DNA of 64,000 nucleotides from Adiantum capillus-veneris (lineage: Eukaryota; Streptophyta; Polypodiopsida; Polypodiales; Pteridaceae). Positions within the stretch are counted from its first letter, which is position 1. Each line of letters opens with the position of its first letter. The notes beneath the pieces were generated by a model. It searched no databases. It had not been told where the DNA came from and was given only the letters and a program-made list of their open reading frames with translations. Of the stretch, positions 1-11,397 are shown piece by piece. Position numbers and translations under genes: made by a program. The stretch spans positions 141,588,241 through 141,652,240 of the forward strand of contig CM043945.1 of the NCBI GenBank assembly GCA_014529385.2. Direction: 5' to 3'.

Positions 1-2
1 AT

Positions 3-1325
3 ATAGCTCAGACATCCAATACTTCTCAATCCCAAACCAATCCCAAGCTAGTTAAAGTCAAAGATGAGGCATCAAGAAGCACCAGAGTGGAGGACACAAA
101 AAACACATTACCAATCATTAGACTAGACTGGCTCCAACACCTTCAAAAACAACCTTTGAAGGGGTGGCTGGTGATGAAGAAGCCCAACAAAGATTTATTA
201 CCTTCTGTGTTCCCAATGATAGTCTATGAGACTGATAAGACAGACCTTGAGATCATCACAGAAGGATGTGCAACTACCAGTTAGTTTGGTTGGAATACAA
301 TAGTCAATTCTATAAGCTAGATGATGGAAGGTCATGTAGCTGTCTCTAGCAGAGAGCTATAAAATCTCAAGAAGGGCCTAGATAACTAGGTCAAACAATT
401 CTTGCATTATCAGCTTGAACAACAAGAACACAGTAGGGAGGTAGCCACCCTCCAGAAGAAAATTTATAAATTGACCAATGAAAATTAGGTCATGGATGAA
501 GAGAAGACGATTTCTCAAGAGGAGACTAAACACTTCAAATCCATGTTGACTGCAAAGTGAGGGGAGTATAAGATACTTCATAAAAAACATCATGTAATGA
601 GAATAGAAATTCTCAAGAAATACATATATCATTCTCTAATTTTGGTAGTAGATAAATATGGGAATCTAACTTTGATTCTGAACAACTCGGAATCATTCAT
701 TGAATCCATCCACAAAGACTTTCAAGAGAAATCCATTGAGTACACAAATGAGTTGATTAATGAAGCTATATTTTATTATTTAAATAACCTAAAAATTGAG
801 GATGATGATTATGATAAGGAGGGTGATGAGCAAAAGGATGAAGGAGAAGGCCATCATTAGTAGAAGGACAATGATGATGGTGCTCCAGGTTCAGTATCAA
901 GAGGTTTACCACCCACTAGAGGCTAGAGCTCTGATAAGACGAAGGATGGTCGCAATGAGGATCAAGAGCCACCTAAAGGTGTTGACTGCCAAATCCACCA
1001 GCCAACAAGGAGTAATCTAGACAACAGATGGGTAGGAGTTAGCAACAAAGGAAAGAATATTGTTCCAAACTATGACTCTAAGTCAAACCACACAAATTCT
1101 ATTGAGCTCATGATGCTGAATAAAAGACTAAGGAAGCAAAATCATCTCAAGATCTAGGAATTCTTACATGATGACAAAGTCTATTCAAACTTGGAGAGGT
1201 TTCATTAGGTGAAATTTGGACTCACAAAAAGGGGCCCTTTAAGCAGTTTGACTTTACCTCTCTCTACCAAAATGGGTGCATGGATAAGTTTTTGCAAACA
1301 AACTCCAAAGTTGGTGGAGGTTTGA
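3..1325 (+). pseudogene. decayed long coding region, unknown protein
   Basis: Reading frame 3 is open from the window edge to 281 and, ignoring stops, stays protein-like to about 1320. The conceptual product has an N-terminal part, a Gln/Glu/Lys-rich probable coiled coil (about 400-560), and a very acidic stretch (about 800-850) before a polar tail. In-frame stops lie at 282, 318, 360, 387, 486, 558, 858, 861, 924, 1155 and 1206: nine TAG, one TAA and one TGA. Each sits where CAG, CAA or CGA would fit. No domain was recognised. It could be an extra ORF of a retroelement (a coiled-coil ORF of that sort exists at 41.9-45.3 kb) or a host pseudogene. The 5' end lies outside the window, and the 3' end runs into the palindrome at 1203-1602. 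Confidence 0.5.
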
Positions 1326-1602
1326 CAGTTACAATGTCCTCTTGAAGCTCTATCTATTGATATATAGCATGCCATGAGATTCCTAATAGTTTAGAAGATT
1401 ATTTTTTTATTCACTTAGATTCCGACAGCATTGTCACATCATAGGTGAATCAAAAAAAGAATCTTCTAAAATATAAGGAATCTCATGGCGTGCTATGTAT
1501 CAGTAGAAAGAGCTTGAAGAGGACATTTTAACTATCAACCCTCCGCCAACTTTGGAGTTTTTTTGTAAAAATTTATCCATGCACCCATTTTGGTAGAGAG
1601 AG
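1203..1602. repeat. abutting inverted repeat (right arm continues at 10846-10898)
   Basis: Left arm 1203-1429 and right arm 1430-1602 are reverse complements with no spacer; the centre lies in GACA-GCAT-TGTC. For example, ctctctaccaaaatgggtg at 1258 pairs with cacccattttggtagagag ending at 1600. The outer 50 bp of the right arm were moved to 10846-10898 by insertion of element 1. The left arm is continuous with the decayed reading frame, so the right arm is an inverted duplication of coding-like sequence. Arm identity is high but imperfect. Confidence 0.88.
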
Positions 1603-1812
1603 TGACGGGAGCAAAGCGAACCCCGAACCCCGACGGCCTCTAAAACACCGGGGACCGAATGGCGTGCCTCGAGCCTGTCATGGTAAAGCAAACAGGGGGC
1701 ACCACCTAGCTTCAGCGGCTAGGACGCAAACAACACGCCACCATAACAAAGTTTTCATCCAAGAGAGATGGATGCTTGGGAGTAATGATGAAAAGGAAAG
1801 GGAATGAGATCA

Positions 1813-1861
<49 letters not shown>

Positions 1862-3154
1862 GGGAGGGGGTATAGCGTCTTAGTACTTAGGCATCACAAA
1901 AGGATGGCAAATCCGCACACCCTTCACATATACACAAACTCACTCCAAAACACAAGACTAGGTAGCGATTCCGCACACCTCACACGGGCAACACATTGCA
2001 AGAAAACATACTCACAAAACCTCAAGCTTTATTTAGAGAATTAGGCAATGAAATGGGGAGCATAGGGTAGGGGAATGAGAAGGGAGAGAGTGGTAGAGCA
2101 CATGGCGGATAGGTGGGAGTTGATGGTGAAGACTCGCACGAGGATTATGGCCATCATCCTTCATTTAGTTGCCCTTCATCTTCCATAGCCAAGGGTGTAG
2201 AGGTCATGCTCAAGACAAGCATGGTGATTGCGGTGATGGTGATGGTGTGTGTGTAAGTGTGTGCACTAGGCACACACAGTGCATAGTGTGTTCTTTGGTG
2301 ATGTTGTGTGTGTTTAGTGTGATGGTGACCCCTATTTATATAGGGGAGGAGGGGGGAGAAATTCTAGAATTTAGAAATGAAGAAATCATTATCTACATTG
2401 GCCATGTGATTGTGAGCCCCACTTGTCTGGCTCTGTGTATATGTGCCAGAACAGTAGTCTCATGAGAGAGAGACTAAGAGAGAGAGATGGGTTGATGAAA
2501 AAAGTGAGAGGTGACATGGAGAATAAAGTAATTACAAGAGGGGAGAGAGGGGAGTGTGTTCAGAGGTGAATCTGTGTGTAGATGTGTGTGAACACAAGAA
2601 AAATCAGGTAACCACCGGGTAGGGATGGGTCTGTGGACACCTTTTTCAGTGAAACTGAGTGTGTGTGAGTGTGGGGGAGGTTATTTAGCTACAAGACAAG
2701 AGACATGGCGCCCTTTAGAGAGAGGGGGGTATTTGGGTCATGGGATATGATAGGAGAGAGAAAGAGGGGGTGGGGTATACTATTTTGGAAGATAGGGTAA
2801 GTTGCATGTGAGTTAGGGTGCATTATTGGTGAGAGGTGGGGTAGCTTGAGGGGAGAGAGAAAGGAGAAAGGACAAGGGGAAGAGAGAGCGGTTTGACCTT
2901 TTGAGTGGAGGAGAGGAAAAGGGACACCCGGCGGGGCAACAGCGAAGAAAAAGGAGGCAAGGTGGGGATGGGCTACCCCGCAGGCATGAGGTGGCCTTTT
3001 TTACCTTTCTTATATATTTACATAATCATACTTTATTTATTTTTCTTACTTTTTCCAATGCTTTTTTATCACTCCCTCCCTAAGAGGGGGTTTTCATGGG
3101 GTGGGGACGAGAGAAGAGGGGTATGGGAGCTTGGCTTGTGAAAAGCCCCCATCA
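1603..3154 (-). repeat. element 1 3' LTR
   Basis: Direct repeat of 9289-10841. On the plus strand it starts TGACGGGAGC and ends CCCCCATCA. It contains a (GA)n tract (1817-1858) and a minus-strand TATA box at about 2333-2343. A 98-residue plus-strand ORF occurs in both LTRs, but it is antisense to the element and reads through GT-rich sequence, so I do not call it a gene. Confidence 0.93.
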
Positions 3155-3170
3155 TTAGCCCTCCCCTTTT
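3155..3170 (-). other. polypurine tract of element 1
   Basis: Minus strand reads AAAAGGGGAGGGCTAA directly before the 3' LTR start TGATGGGGGC, the expected plus-strand priming site. Confidence 0.8.
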
Positions 3171-3182
3171 GGCTAGAGGCAT

Positions 3183-4817
3183 TCATGTCTCTAGCTCATC
3201 TGTTTGATCATTATCGTCGGAGGTGGTGGCTGGTGGGGTGTTCTCATCTGGAATGTCAATTGGTGGAGCCTGGTCAAATCGAAGAAAATAAGGTTTAAGT
3301 CGCCAACCATTTACCCTGGTTTTATGAAGTTTTCCATTAGCCTCCATAAGCTGGTAGCTTCCATTGGCATACTTTTTCTTGATGATGAAAGGGCCTTCCC
3401 ATCGGAGTAGGAGTATCTTATCCTTGCGCGTGTCGAAGCGATTGTTGTAGCGGAGCACCAACATTCCTTTCTTCAATTCTTTTTTCCAGCGATGCTCGTT
3501 AAAGCTAAGCCGTCTATGCTCTGCTTGTTCTGCATAATAATTTATTGCTTCTTCTCTGTCCAGCTGCAGTCTTTCCAAGTTGATGATGTGATCTCTCAAA
3601 TGCATGTTGGGTTGTTGAAGTTGGCTTGCCATTACTCTGAGACTTTGTAGTTTCACTTCAATGGGCAAGATTGCTTCCTTACCAAATACTAGATGATACG
3701 GTGTGAATCCCAAGGATGTAAGAAATGAAGTTCTGTAGGCCCATAAAGCTGGTAGTAGATACTTATCCCAGTCTCCAGGATGATTGTTTACCTGCTTGGT
3801 AATAATTTTAGAAACCATTCCATTTACCTTTTCAACTAGGCCATTACATTGAGGGTAATATGGTGAAGAGTGCCTCCTTGTAATGCCCACTTTCTGCATT
3901 AATTCTCCTACCAAGTCTGCTTTGAAACCTGGCCCTCTATCAGAGATGATCTCTAAAGGTGTGCCAAACCTACAGCATATGTGCTCGTAGATAAATTTAG
4001 CTACCTCTACCGCTGTGATTCTAGTGGTGGCTGTAGCCTCTGTCCATCTAGTCATGTAGTCGACCCCCATGATAATGTAGAATTTTCTTGAGTTGGCCCT
4101 AGGTAATGGCCCAATGGCATCGATCCCCCATTTTTCAAATGGGCCATATGAGAGAATAGGTGTCTGTGGTTCACGCATAAGTGATCTAGTGCCGGCCTTT
4201 TGACACAACTTACATGTTTTGCACCAGTGGTGTACATCACGGTTGAGGCTAGGCCATATGAAGCCTGCTTGCAAGATTTTCCTACTTGTTATGTCTAGGG
4301 CAAAGTGACCACCACAAACCCCGTCGTGACAGCTAGCAATTACTCCCATGATTTCGTGAGAGAGAGGGACCTTCCTAAGTATTGGGTCCTTACCCTTACA
4401 GTACAAACCATCATTGATGAGTCGATACCTTGTGGCCTTCCGCGTCAGCCATTGCTTCTGTCCCTTTGTTAAATCTAATGGGCATTCCCCTATTTCCAAA
4501 AAATGCATGATGTCAGGCAAGGCATCACTGCCTTGAAATAGAGGGAGTTCTAGTTTTATTGCTCCAACCACCACTTCCTGTAGTCTTTCACTTGCTAGGG
4601 CATCTGCTTCTTGGTTTTGAGCCCTTGGGATATGGTGTATTTGAACTTCTTCAAACTTATCCAACAAGGTTTTTACACCACTTAAGTGAGTCCTTAAACT
4701 AGGATTCTTGCATGTCCATGCTCCATTTACTTGCCTTATCAAAAGTAGAGCATCCCCAAATACATTAAGGCGTTGTACACCTTGCGAGACGCACCATTGT
4801 AGACCCTTGGTTAGTGC
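3183..4817 (-). pseudogene. element 1 pol, C-terminal part: end of second RNase H and integrase
   Basis: This continues in frame from the upstream pol ORF after one TGA at 4818-4820, which falls just after the NNEAEY motif of the second RNase H (a CGA codon would fit). The first 80 or so codons complete RNase H. Then come the integrase zinc-binding HHCC region (GGHFALD...CKTCKLCQ), the catalytic core with Asp in WGIDAIGPLP, Asp in IISDRGPGF and Glu in YYPQCNGLVEKVNG, and a basic C-terminal domain ending in a conserved H-K-T-R-V-N motif and an acidic Thr-rich tail. No chromodomain follows. The integrase stretch itself (519 codons from 4742) is uninterrupted and keeps all three catalytic residues. 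It ends just before the polypurine tract. Confidence 0.9.
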
Positions 4818-7421
4818 TCAATACTCAGCTTCATTGTTAGAATGTGAATCTAACAATTGGCCCAAAGAAAATATCTTTGTCCCTTTGTCATCAAAGACCA
4901 CTGTGCCTGCAGCTGCTTTGTCGGACGCTCGCTTGTAGGCTCCATCAAAGTAGAGAGAGTATGCTCCTTCTACCATCGGTGGTACTGGAGGTAATCGGAC
5001 TTCTCCTTCCTTAGATTGCTTCTCCTTCCTTTCAAAGACTTGGTAGGTCATGAGTCCCCCCAAACTTGCCCTTGTCGTGCTTTCTACCTGTACCGTGTAG
5101 TCAAACTCTTGCAGACGAACTAGCCATTTAGTAATTCTAGCAGACACATCCATGTGTTGTACAACATAGGGAAATATTTCATCCATGGTTAGAATCACAA
5201 ATGGCATAGGCAGCAAATATGACCTAAACTTTGTAGTTGCAAATCTAAGAGCTAGGACTAAGTGTTCCACATGGGTGAAACCTTTCTCTCCTGCTGTCAT
5301 CATTCGACTAGAGAAGTAGATTGGCCTCATGAAAGGTGTCGTCGTATCCTTTTCGAGTAGCACAGCCCCCAATGAGTCATCACCAACACTTGAGGTGACA
5401 TAGAATTTTTCATCCCACTTAGGTGGTGAGATAGTTGGCAGAGTGGCTAAGACCTCCTTTACCTTGTTGTAGTGATGTTCGCTTTCCTCGTCCCAAGTGA
5501 AAGTTGATCTTTGAGTGAGTTTTTGCAGTGGTAGAACAAGTTGTGATAGTAGATGTATGAATCTACTTAAGTACCTCACCTTCTGTAGAAAAGAGACCAG
5601 TTGACGTGCGGTCGTTGGTGAAGGTAGGGCTATGAGTGCGGACACCTTACTTGGGTCGGCGTTGATACCTTCTGCTGAAATTTCATGGCCTAGTAGAATG
5701 ACTTTACTCTCCCCAATGTGGCATTTATCCACATTTAATTGCCCACCTAGGCTCTGTAACCTGTCCAAACCTTCAGTTACCTTTTCTAAATGTGAAATAC
5801 GGGAGCTATATATACAAAAATCATCAACGAACACTCTTATGGATGTTCCAAAGAACGGTTGAAAAACATATGTGCCATATCTTTGGAATGTGGCAGGTGC
5901 ATTTGTGAGACCAAATGGCATAACCCTGTATGCAAAACGACCCCATGGCGTGATAAAAGTGGTTTTTAGCTGATCTTCCAAGGCTATGCGTATTTGAAAG
6001 TATCCAGAATAACCATCACAGACGGTATAGCATTCAAAACCCGCTACTTCATTCAGAATTTCATCCAAGAAAGGGAGAGGAAAGTGGTCTCTCTTTGTAG
6101 CTGCATTTAGTGGTTTGTAGTCAACACAGACTCTCCACTTACCATTCTTTTTAGGCGTCACCACTACAGGTGACACCCATTCTGAGTTTTGTACAGGATA
6201 GATGAATCCCGCCTCCAGCAGTTTCCTTACCTCGGCCAAGAGTGCCTTTTCTTGTATGACCTTTAATCGTCGTAGCTTTTGCACAACTGGTTTTACCCCT
6301 TCCTTCAGCTTAATATGATGTTCCACCACTGTAATGCCTCTGATTCTTTCATATTTGTCAACGAACAGGTTAGAAAATCCCATCAACATTTGCAAAAAAC
6401 TATCTTTCTCCTCAAGTGTTAATTCCGTAGACAACATACCCTTCAACCTACTTCCTCCTAGGCCAGGTGATTTGCTCTCCTCTTCGTTGGGTTGCCCTTT
6501 TGGTGATGGATCACCAATTGTGCTTACCCTTTGTGGATCCTTCATAATGATACCCATCACATCAATGGAGATGTCACTTTCGTCGGTGGATGTGGTCTCC
6601 TCCTCAGAACTCGAAGATTCGCTAGTGGTTTCATCTGCCGATGTTTCCAGATTCATTTTCTTCTGCTTGCCAATCCTCATTTCATAGTAGATTGTCTCGC
6701 CTTTCTTACCGGTCATGCGTAGAAGGCCAGTCTGTTTTGCCTTCATGGCCATCAACCATGGCCTTCCCAAAATTAGTGGATAGCCCTCCCCCTTAGTAGG
6801 CATTACAAAAACATCTACCTCTACCTCAGCGTTGAAAGCTTTGATTTTCACGGCACTTACCACACCCACACACTTTACTTTTGCGTTGTTTGCCATCTTT
6901 GCCTTGCATGGAGAAGGCCTGTCAACCTTGAGCCCTAATCGAAGCATCATAGCTTCTCTCATTACACAGATTTGTGCACCTCCATAAATATAGGTGTTTC
7001 CAACCCTCTTTCCTTTTATGTTTACATCGACAATTGGAAGGATGTCATCCATGTTGCATCCCGAAATTTCTCCGGCTACCTTTGTTTTGGAGCATCTTGT
7101 ACTTACCATTTTAGACCATTGTCGCCGTACTTTTGGTGCAAGATGTAGCAGCTGTGGCCATGTAATCTTCGGTCCTTGCTCTGCCACATCCAATGTTAGA
7201 TCATAGGGCTTAGAACTTTCCCCTAGCTGGAAGTCGGTGATGCCCAATTTCCGTCGTGGCCTGGATGGTCTCTTGCTAGTTTCTCCTCTCATGCTTCTCT
7301 CATCATCTGATTGTATAGCTTTCTCCCTCCTAGCTCTTTTCACAGTCATGGCTTCAAGTGGTTCTAAAACTGTTACCTTCTCCTTACCCTTGTCCCTCTC
7401 CTTTACTCTGGGTGGATCCAC
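4818..7421 (-). pseudogene. element 1 pol: protease, reverse transcriptase, RNase H, second RNase H
   Basis: An 867-codon open stretch. Protease lies at about residues 130-230, but the catalytic motif reads IYGGAQICVM: the Asp expected before GGA is Tyr, so the protease is probably dead. RT spans about 380-560, with SPVVVTPKKNGKWRVCVDY, MPFGLTNAPATFQ and the catalytic FVDD box. RNase H follows (about 640-780), its first Asp position degenerate (TSSVGDDSLGAVL). A second archaeal-type RNase H begins at about 815 (YSLYFDGAY) and reaches NNEAEY at the TGA. The frame is open upstream of 7421 to about 7480, where it is one base out of phase with gag within a C-rich proline tract. Dual RNase H is a known trait of Tat-group elements. 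Confidence 0.9.
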
Positions 7422-7470
7422 TACTATGACTTTTCCTTTCTCTTGTAGCCTTATGATGTTTACAGGGCGA

Positions 7471-8430
7471 TCAGGTGGTGGGGCTGGTGGAAGAGGTGGG
7501 ATGGATGCTCGTAGTGGTGTCTGGGATGGACGTAGAATTTGTGTTTGGTGGGGGTGGTGCTCGGGGTGGGGGTGTTGTTTCTCTAGGGGGTGACAATTGG
7601 TTCCTCCTACCTCCTCTATTACAGTTTTGTCGTGGTTTGGGACAGTAGTACATACCGTGACCGTCTTCTCCGCAGTTGTAGCAATGATACTCCCTATTTT
7701 GTCATCGTGCTCTTCCAGGGTCTTGATCTCTTTATTGACTCCTCCCTTGTTGTATTAAGTGGACATACAAATTCTGCAGTTGGTCACTAATATGGGCCAA
7801 CATATCTTGTTGGTCATCTCTTACCCCAAGAGCTGGTGGTGGTGGTGGAATGGTGGTTGTCATAGTTGTTGGTCGACGTGATGTTGTTGTCTCTAGTGAC
7901 TCGATTTCTTTGTCTTTCATTAGCAGCTTCTTGTCCTTAAGGCGAGCAATCTCAATGGCTAACTCGTACGTAGCCGGGAATCTACCTTTCACCTTCTCCT
8001 TGAGAAGCGGCCATAAGCCATGCGTGAACCGATCTTTTTTTAGGAAATCGGGTGCAGCTTCCCCCCTTGCCAGTGACTCAACCCACCGTTCCCACAAATC
8101 CACAAATTTGGACTCATAGGTGGCATATTCTAAAAGACCCTCCTGCTTCAAGTCTCTCAACTTGTCCCACAACTTTTTTGAAGTGGTACCTCCCCCAAAG
8201 CGCCTCTTAAAAGCGGTTTTTAAGGGTTCCCAGTCATCCTTGGTTGCTTGTGGAAGTGCATTGTACCATGAGCTAGCTTCTAGCTTCATGAGATGCTTAA
8301 AGATTCTAACCCGGGATTCATCCGTATCTTTGTTGCTCACTACACATGCTACTTCAAAGTCATCTAGGAAGTCTGTTACCAAATCCTCCCCCTTCTTTCC
8401 TTTAAATGTTGGAAATGCTACACTTGCCAT
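7471..8430 (-). pseudogene. element 1 gag with CCHC zinc knuckle
   Basis: The start is taken at the ATG at 8430 (MASVAFPTFKGKKGED), ten codons inside a longer open frame, because it begins the conserved gag-like region. Residues 15-170 match the retrotransposon gag fold (WYNALPQATKDDW, LWDKLRDLKQ, FLKKDRFTHGL). The C-terminal part has a CX2CX4HX4C knuckle (CYNCGEDGHGMYYC) near 7660-7700, then a Pro/Thr-rich tail to 7471. Two in-frame stops separate gag core and knuckle, TAA at about 7730 and TGA at about 7700, where CAA and CGA would fit. The gag particle protein would package element RNA; this copy is interrupted. Confidence 0.85.
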
Positions 8431-8460
8431 GATTAGTGAGAGAGAGCTAGAAAGACACAC

Positions 8461-9266
8461 TGCTTAACTTGCAAAAGTTTTTTTCTTCTTTACAAGGAGG
8501 CGTGTATACCCTCTTATACTAGGACATAGATTAAAACTTCAAACGGTACATTGCCTTGTACCAAAGGTAAGACAAATGGTTGATCTGATGCCAAAACCTC
8601 CAGAAACCGCTCCCCACCCGGCATGGTGTCAATGACGTGCTGGTAGTGAGCCTTCAAATCCAGTATTACCTTGATTGAGCGTACATGTGTTGGTATGTGT
8701 GATCTGTCTTGAGGTAGGTTGCACTGATTCATGTGAAGCTGAGAGGTGCTTAGTCACTGTCCAAGCTTGTGGGAGAGGGTGGTGTTCTTTCCTGAAACAA
8801 ACTCAGTAGATCCCTAGTTTCTCTAGTGAGAGTGTGAGCCAATGCTTCCGTTATCTATGCTGCAGCATCAGGTGCGACTTGAAAACTGACTGTGATAATT
8901 ACCTTGGTGACTTGAGTTACCCGATTCTCAAATTAGAATGGTGTTGATTCTCTATTGTGTAGAGCTCCTTCCATTTTGTTGTTGTGGGTTGGTTGTAGGT
9001 TGCGGACATGGTTTCGAGCTTCTCCTTCTTCTTCTTGGCACTTGGCCTATGTATATCCACTGGGTTTGGCATGTTGGTTGACTCTCCCACTGCAAATCGA
9101 TTACCGTTACGCCTGGCACTCGAGCTTCGATGGAGATGCGGAGTTCGTCTAGTTGTGCTTGGAGCTCTTCTTCTTCTGTCGTCCAATTAGCAAATCCTGC
9201 TAGCCATTCATCCATTCACAATAGTTTAAGGGTTTCAGTCTTGTAAACTAAAGGGTTTCATGAAAA
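8461..9266 (-). other. element 1 leader with possible decayed upstream ORF
   Basis: Between the primer-binding site and gag there is an 800-bp leader. Two open stretches, 8952-9215 (acidic start, then Arg- and Gln-rich) and 8514-8732, are in the same frame and are joined by codons interrupted by TAG and TGA only. This suggests one decayed ORF upstream of gag, in a different frame from gag. No domain was recognised. Extra ORFs 5' of gag are known from some Tat/Ogre elements, but homology is not shown here. Confidence 0.35.
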
Positions 9267-9286
9267 GATCCTTAGTGGGGGCACCA
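9267..9286 (-). other. primer-binding site of element 1
   Basis: Minus strand reads TGGTGCCCCCACTAAGGATC two bases after the 5' LTR end. Its complement ends in CCA, as expected for a tRNA 3' end. I could not assign the tRNA. Confidence 0.65.
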
Positions 9287-9288
9287 AA

Positions 9289-10841
9289 TGACGGGAGCAA
9301 AGCAAACCCCGAACCCCGACGGCCTCTAAAACACCGGGGACCGAATGGCGCGCCTCGAGCCTGTCATGGTAAAGCAAACAGGGGGCACCACCTAGCTTCA
9401 GCGGCTAGGTCGCAAACAACACGCCACCATAACAAAGTTTTCATCCAAGAGAGATGGATGCTTGGGAGTAATGATGAAAAGGAAAGGGAATGAGATCAAG
9501 TGAGAGAGAGAGAGAGAGAGAGAGTGAGGGAGGGGGTATAGCGGCTTAGTACTTAGGCATCACAAAAGGATGGCGAATCCGCACACCCTTCACATATACA
9601 CAAACTCACTCCAAAACACAAGACTAGGTGGCGATTCCGCACACCTCACACGGGAAAAACATTGCAAGAAAACATACTCACAAAACCTCAAGCTTTATTT
9701 AGAGAATTAGGCAATGAAATGGGGAGCATAGGGTAGGGGAAGGAGAAGGGAGAGAGTGGTAGAGCACATGGCGGATAGGTGGGAGTTGATGGTGAAGACT
9801 CGCACGAGGATTATGGCCATCATCCTTCATTTAGTTGCCCTTCATCTTCCATAGCCAAGGGTGTAGAGGTCATGCTCAAGACAAGCATGGTGATTGCGGT
9901 GATGGTGATGGTGTGTGTGTAAGTGTGTGCACTAGGCACACACAATGCATAGTGTGTTCTTTGGTGATGTTGTGTGTGTTTAGTGTGATGGTGACCCCTA
10001 TTTATATAGGGGAGGAGGGGGGAGAAATTCTAGAATTTAGAAATGAAGAAATCATTATCTACATAGGCCATGTGATTGTGGGCCCCACTTGTCTGGCTCT
10101 GTGTATATGTGCCAGAACAGTAGTCTCATGAGAGAGCGACTAAGAGAGAGAGATGGGTTGATGAAAAAAGTGAGAGGTGACATGGAGAATAAAGTAATTA
10201 CAAGAGGGGAGAGAGGGGAGTGTGTTCAGAGGTGAATCTGTGTGTAGATGTGTGTGAACACAAGAAAAATCAGGTAACCACCGGGTAGGGATGGGTCTGT
10301 GGACACCTTTTTCAGTGAAACTGAGTGTGTGTGAGTGTGGGGGAGGTTATTTAGCTACAAGACAAGAGACATGGCGCCCTTTAGAGAGAGGGGGGTATTT
10401 GGGTCATGGGATATGATAGGAGAGAGAAAGAGGGGGTGGGGTATACTATTTTGGAAGATAGGGTAAGTTGCATGTGAGTTAGGGTGCATTATTGGTGAGT
10501 TATAATGCATTATTGGTGAGAGGTGGGGTAGCTTGAGGGGAGAGAGAAAGGAGAAAGGACAAGGGGAAGAGAGAGGGGTTTGACCTTTTGAGTGGAGGAG
10601 AGGAAAAGGGACACCCTGCGGGGCAACAGTGAAGAAAAAGGAGGCAAGGTGGGGATGGGCTACCCCGCAGGCATGAGGTGGCCTATTTTACCTTTCTTAT
10701 ATATTTACATAATCATACTTTATTTTTTTTTCTTACTTTTTCCAATGCTTTTTTATCACTCCCTCCCTAAGAGGGGGTTTTCATGGGGTGGGGACGAGAG
10801 AAGAGGGGTATGGGAGCTTGGCTTGTGAAAAGCCCCCATCA
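9289..10841 (-). repeat. element 1 5' LTR
   Basis: Direct repeat of 1603-3154 with about 20 base differences by eye. It has a shorter GA tract (about 9500-9523) and a 21-bp partial tandem duplication around 10490-10520 (tgcattattggtgag repeated) that the other LTR lacks. It supplies the element promoter (minus strand). Confidence 0.93.
9997..10010 (-). promoter_or_regulatory. LTR TATA box
   Basis: Minus strand reads CCTATATAAATAGG within the 5' LTR, with the same sequence at 2332-2345 in the 3' LTR. Orientation matches the element's coding strand. Confidence 0.55.
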
Positions 10842-10898
10842 AGAGGTTAAGTCAAATTCCTTAAAGGGCCGCTTTGTGAGTCCAAATTTCAACTAATG
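10842..10898. repeat. target-site duplication and displaced outer end of the palindrome
   Basis: 10842-10845 AGAG repeats 1599-1602. From 10846 the sequence gttaagtcaaattccttaaa... to about 10898 is the reverse complement of 1203-1257. The intact left arm therefore gives the pre-insertion sequence (ggtagagagaggt) and confirms that the duplication is exactly 4 bp. Confidence 0.85.
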
Positions 10899-11397
10899 CA
10901 AATGTTGTACGTAGGGGCCATGTGGATGATATTAGACTAGAAAGCAATGAGTTATCATAGTTTGTCAGTATGTAAATGGCCTCCACATCCAAGCTATATA
11001 TAGGTACTAGAAACAGTCCTAGAGTGGTGTATAACACATGACAATGTAGCGATAAATCCACTTCTAAAGATCTTTGCCCTATACAGCTTGAAGTTGTTGG
11101 AGTCGAAAATGGTTGTTGACACTAAAACCCACATACCATTGCATGAAGGACATTAAAATTTAGATCAAAGAGATGTTAATTTAAATGCAAAGTTCTACAT
11201 GAGTACTAGATCAAAGTATTAAGACTCTCCTAGAGTTTGTTAAAGACTCACTCGTACTGGTGTAGGCCATTCCTACAAAATAGGTAGAGCTTCCATGATT
11301 TTGTCTATCTCTCTATCCCACACACTCTTAGGTAGTAGACCAACAATAATATTTCAAGATAGTGGATGGGCTCAGTGAATTGGTATGAAGAAGCCAC
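10899..11397. other. no recognised feature
   Basis: AT-rich sequence with short ORFs only (for example 66 codons at 10861-11061, minus). No repeat or homology was recognised. Confidence 0.5.

Larger units (their letters stand above)
1603..10841 (-). mobile_element. element 1: nearly complete Tat-like Ty3/gypsy LTR retrotransposon
   Basis: A 9.24-kb element with two 1.55-kb LTRs (1603-3154 and 9289-10841), termini TG...CA, a 4-bp target duplication AGAG (1599-1602 and 10842-10845), a primer-binding site next to the 5' LTR and a polypurine tract next to the 3' LTR. Internal order on the minus strand is leader, gag with CCHC knuckle, protease, RT, RNase H, second RNase H, integrase. The second RNase H and lack of a chromodomain point to the Tat group. 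By eye the LTRs differ at about 20 positions plus one 21-bp duplication (near 10500) and a GA-tract length change, so insertion is fairly recent. The coding region carries three in-frame stops and one frame change, so it is probably non-autonomous now. Confidence 0.93.

Noticed and set aside
2169-2465. 98-codon ORF present in both LTRs of element 1 (also 9835-10131)
   Set aside because: It is antisense to the element and GT-microsatellite derived; its conservation is explained by LTR identity.
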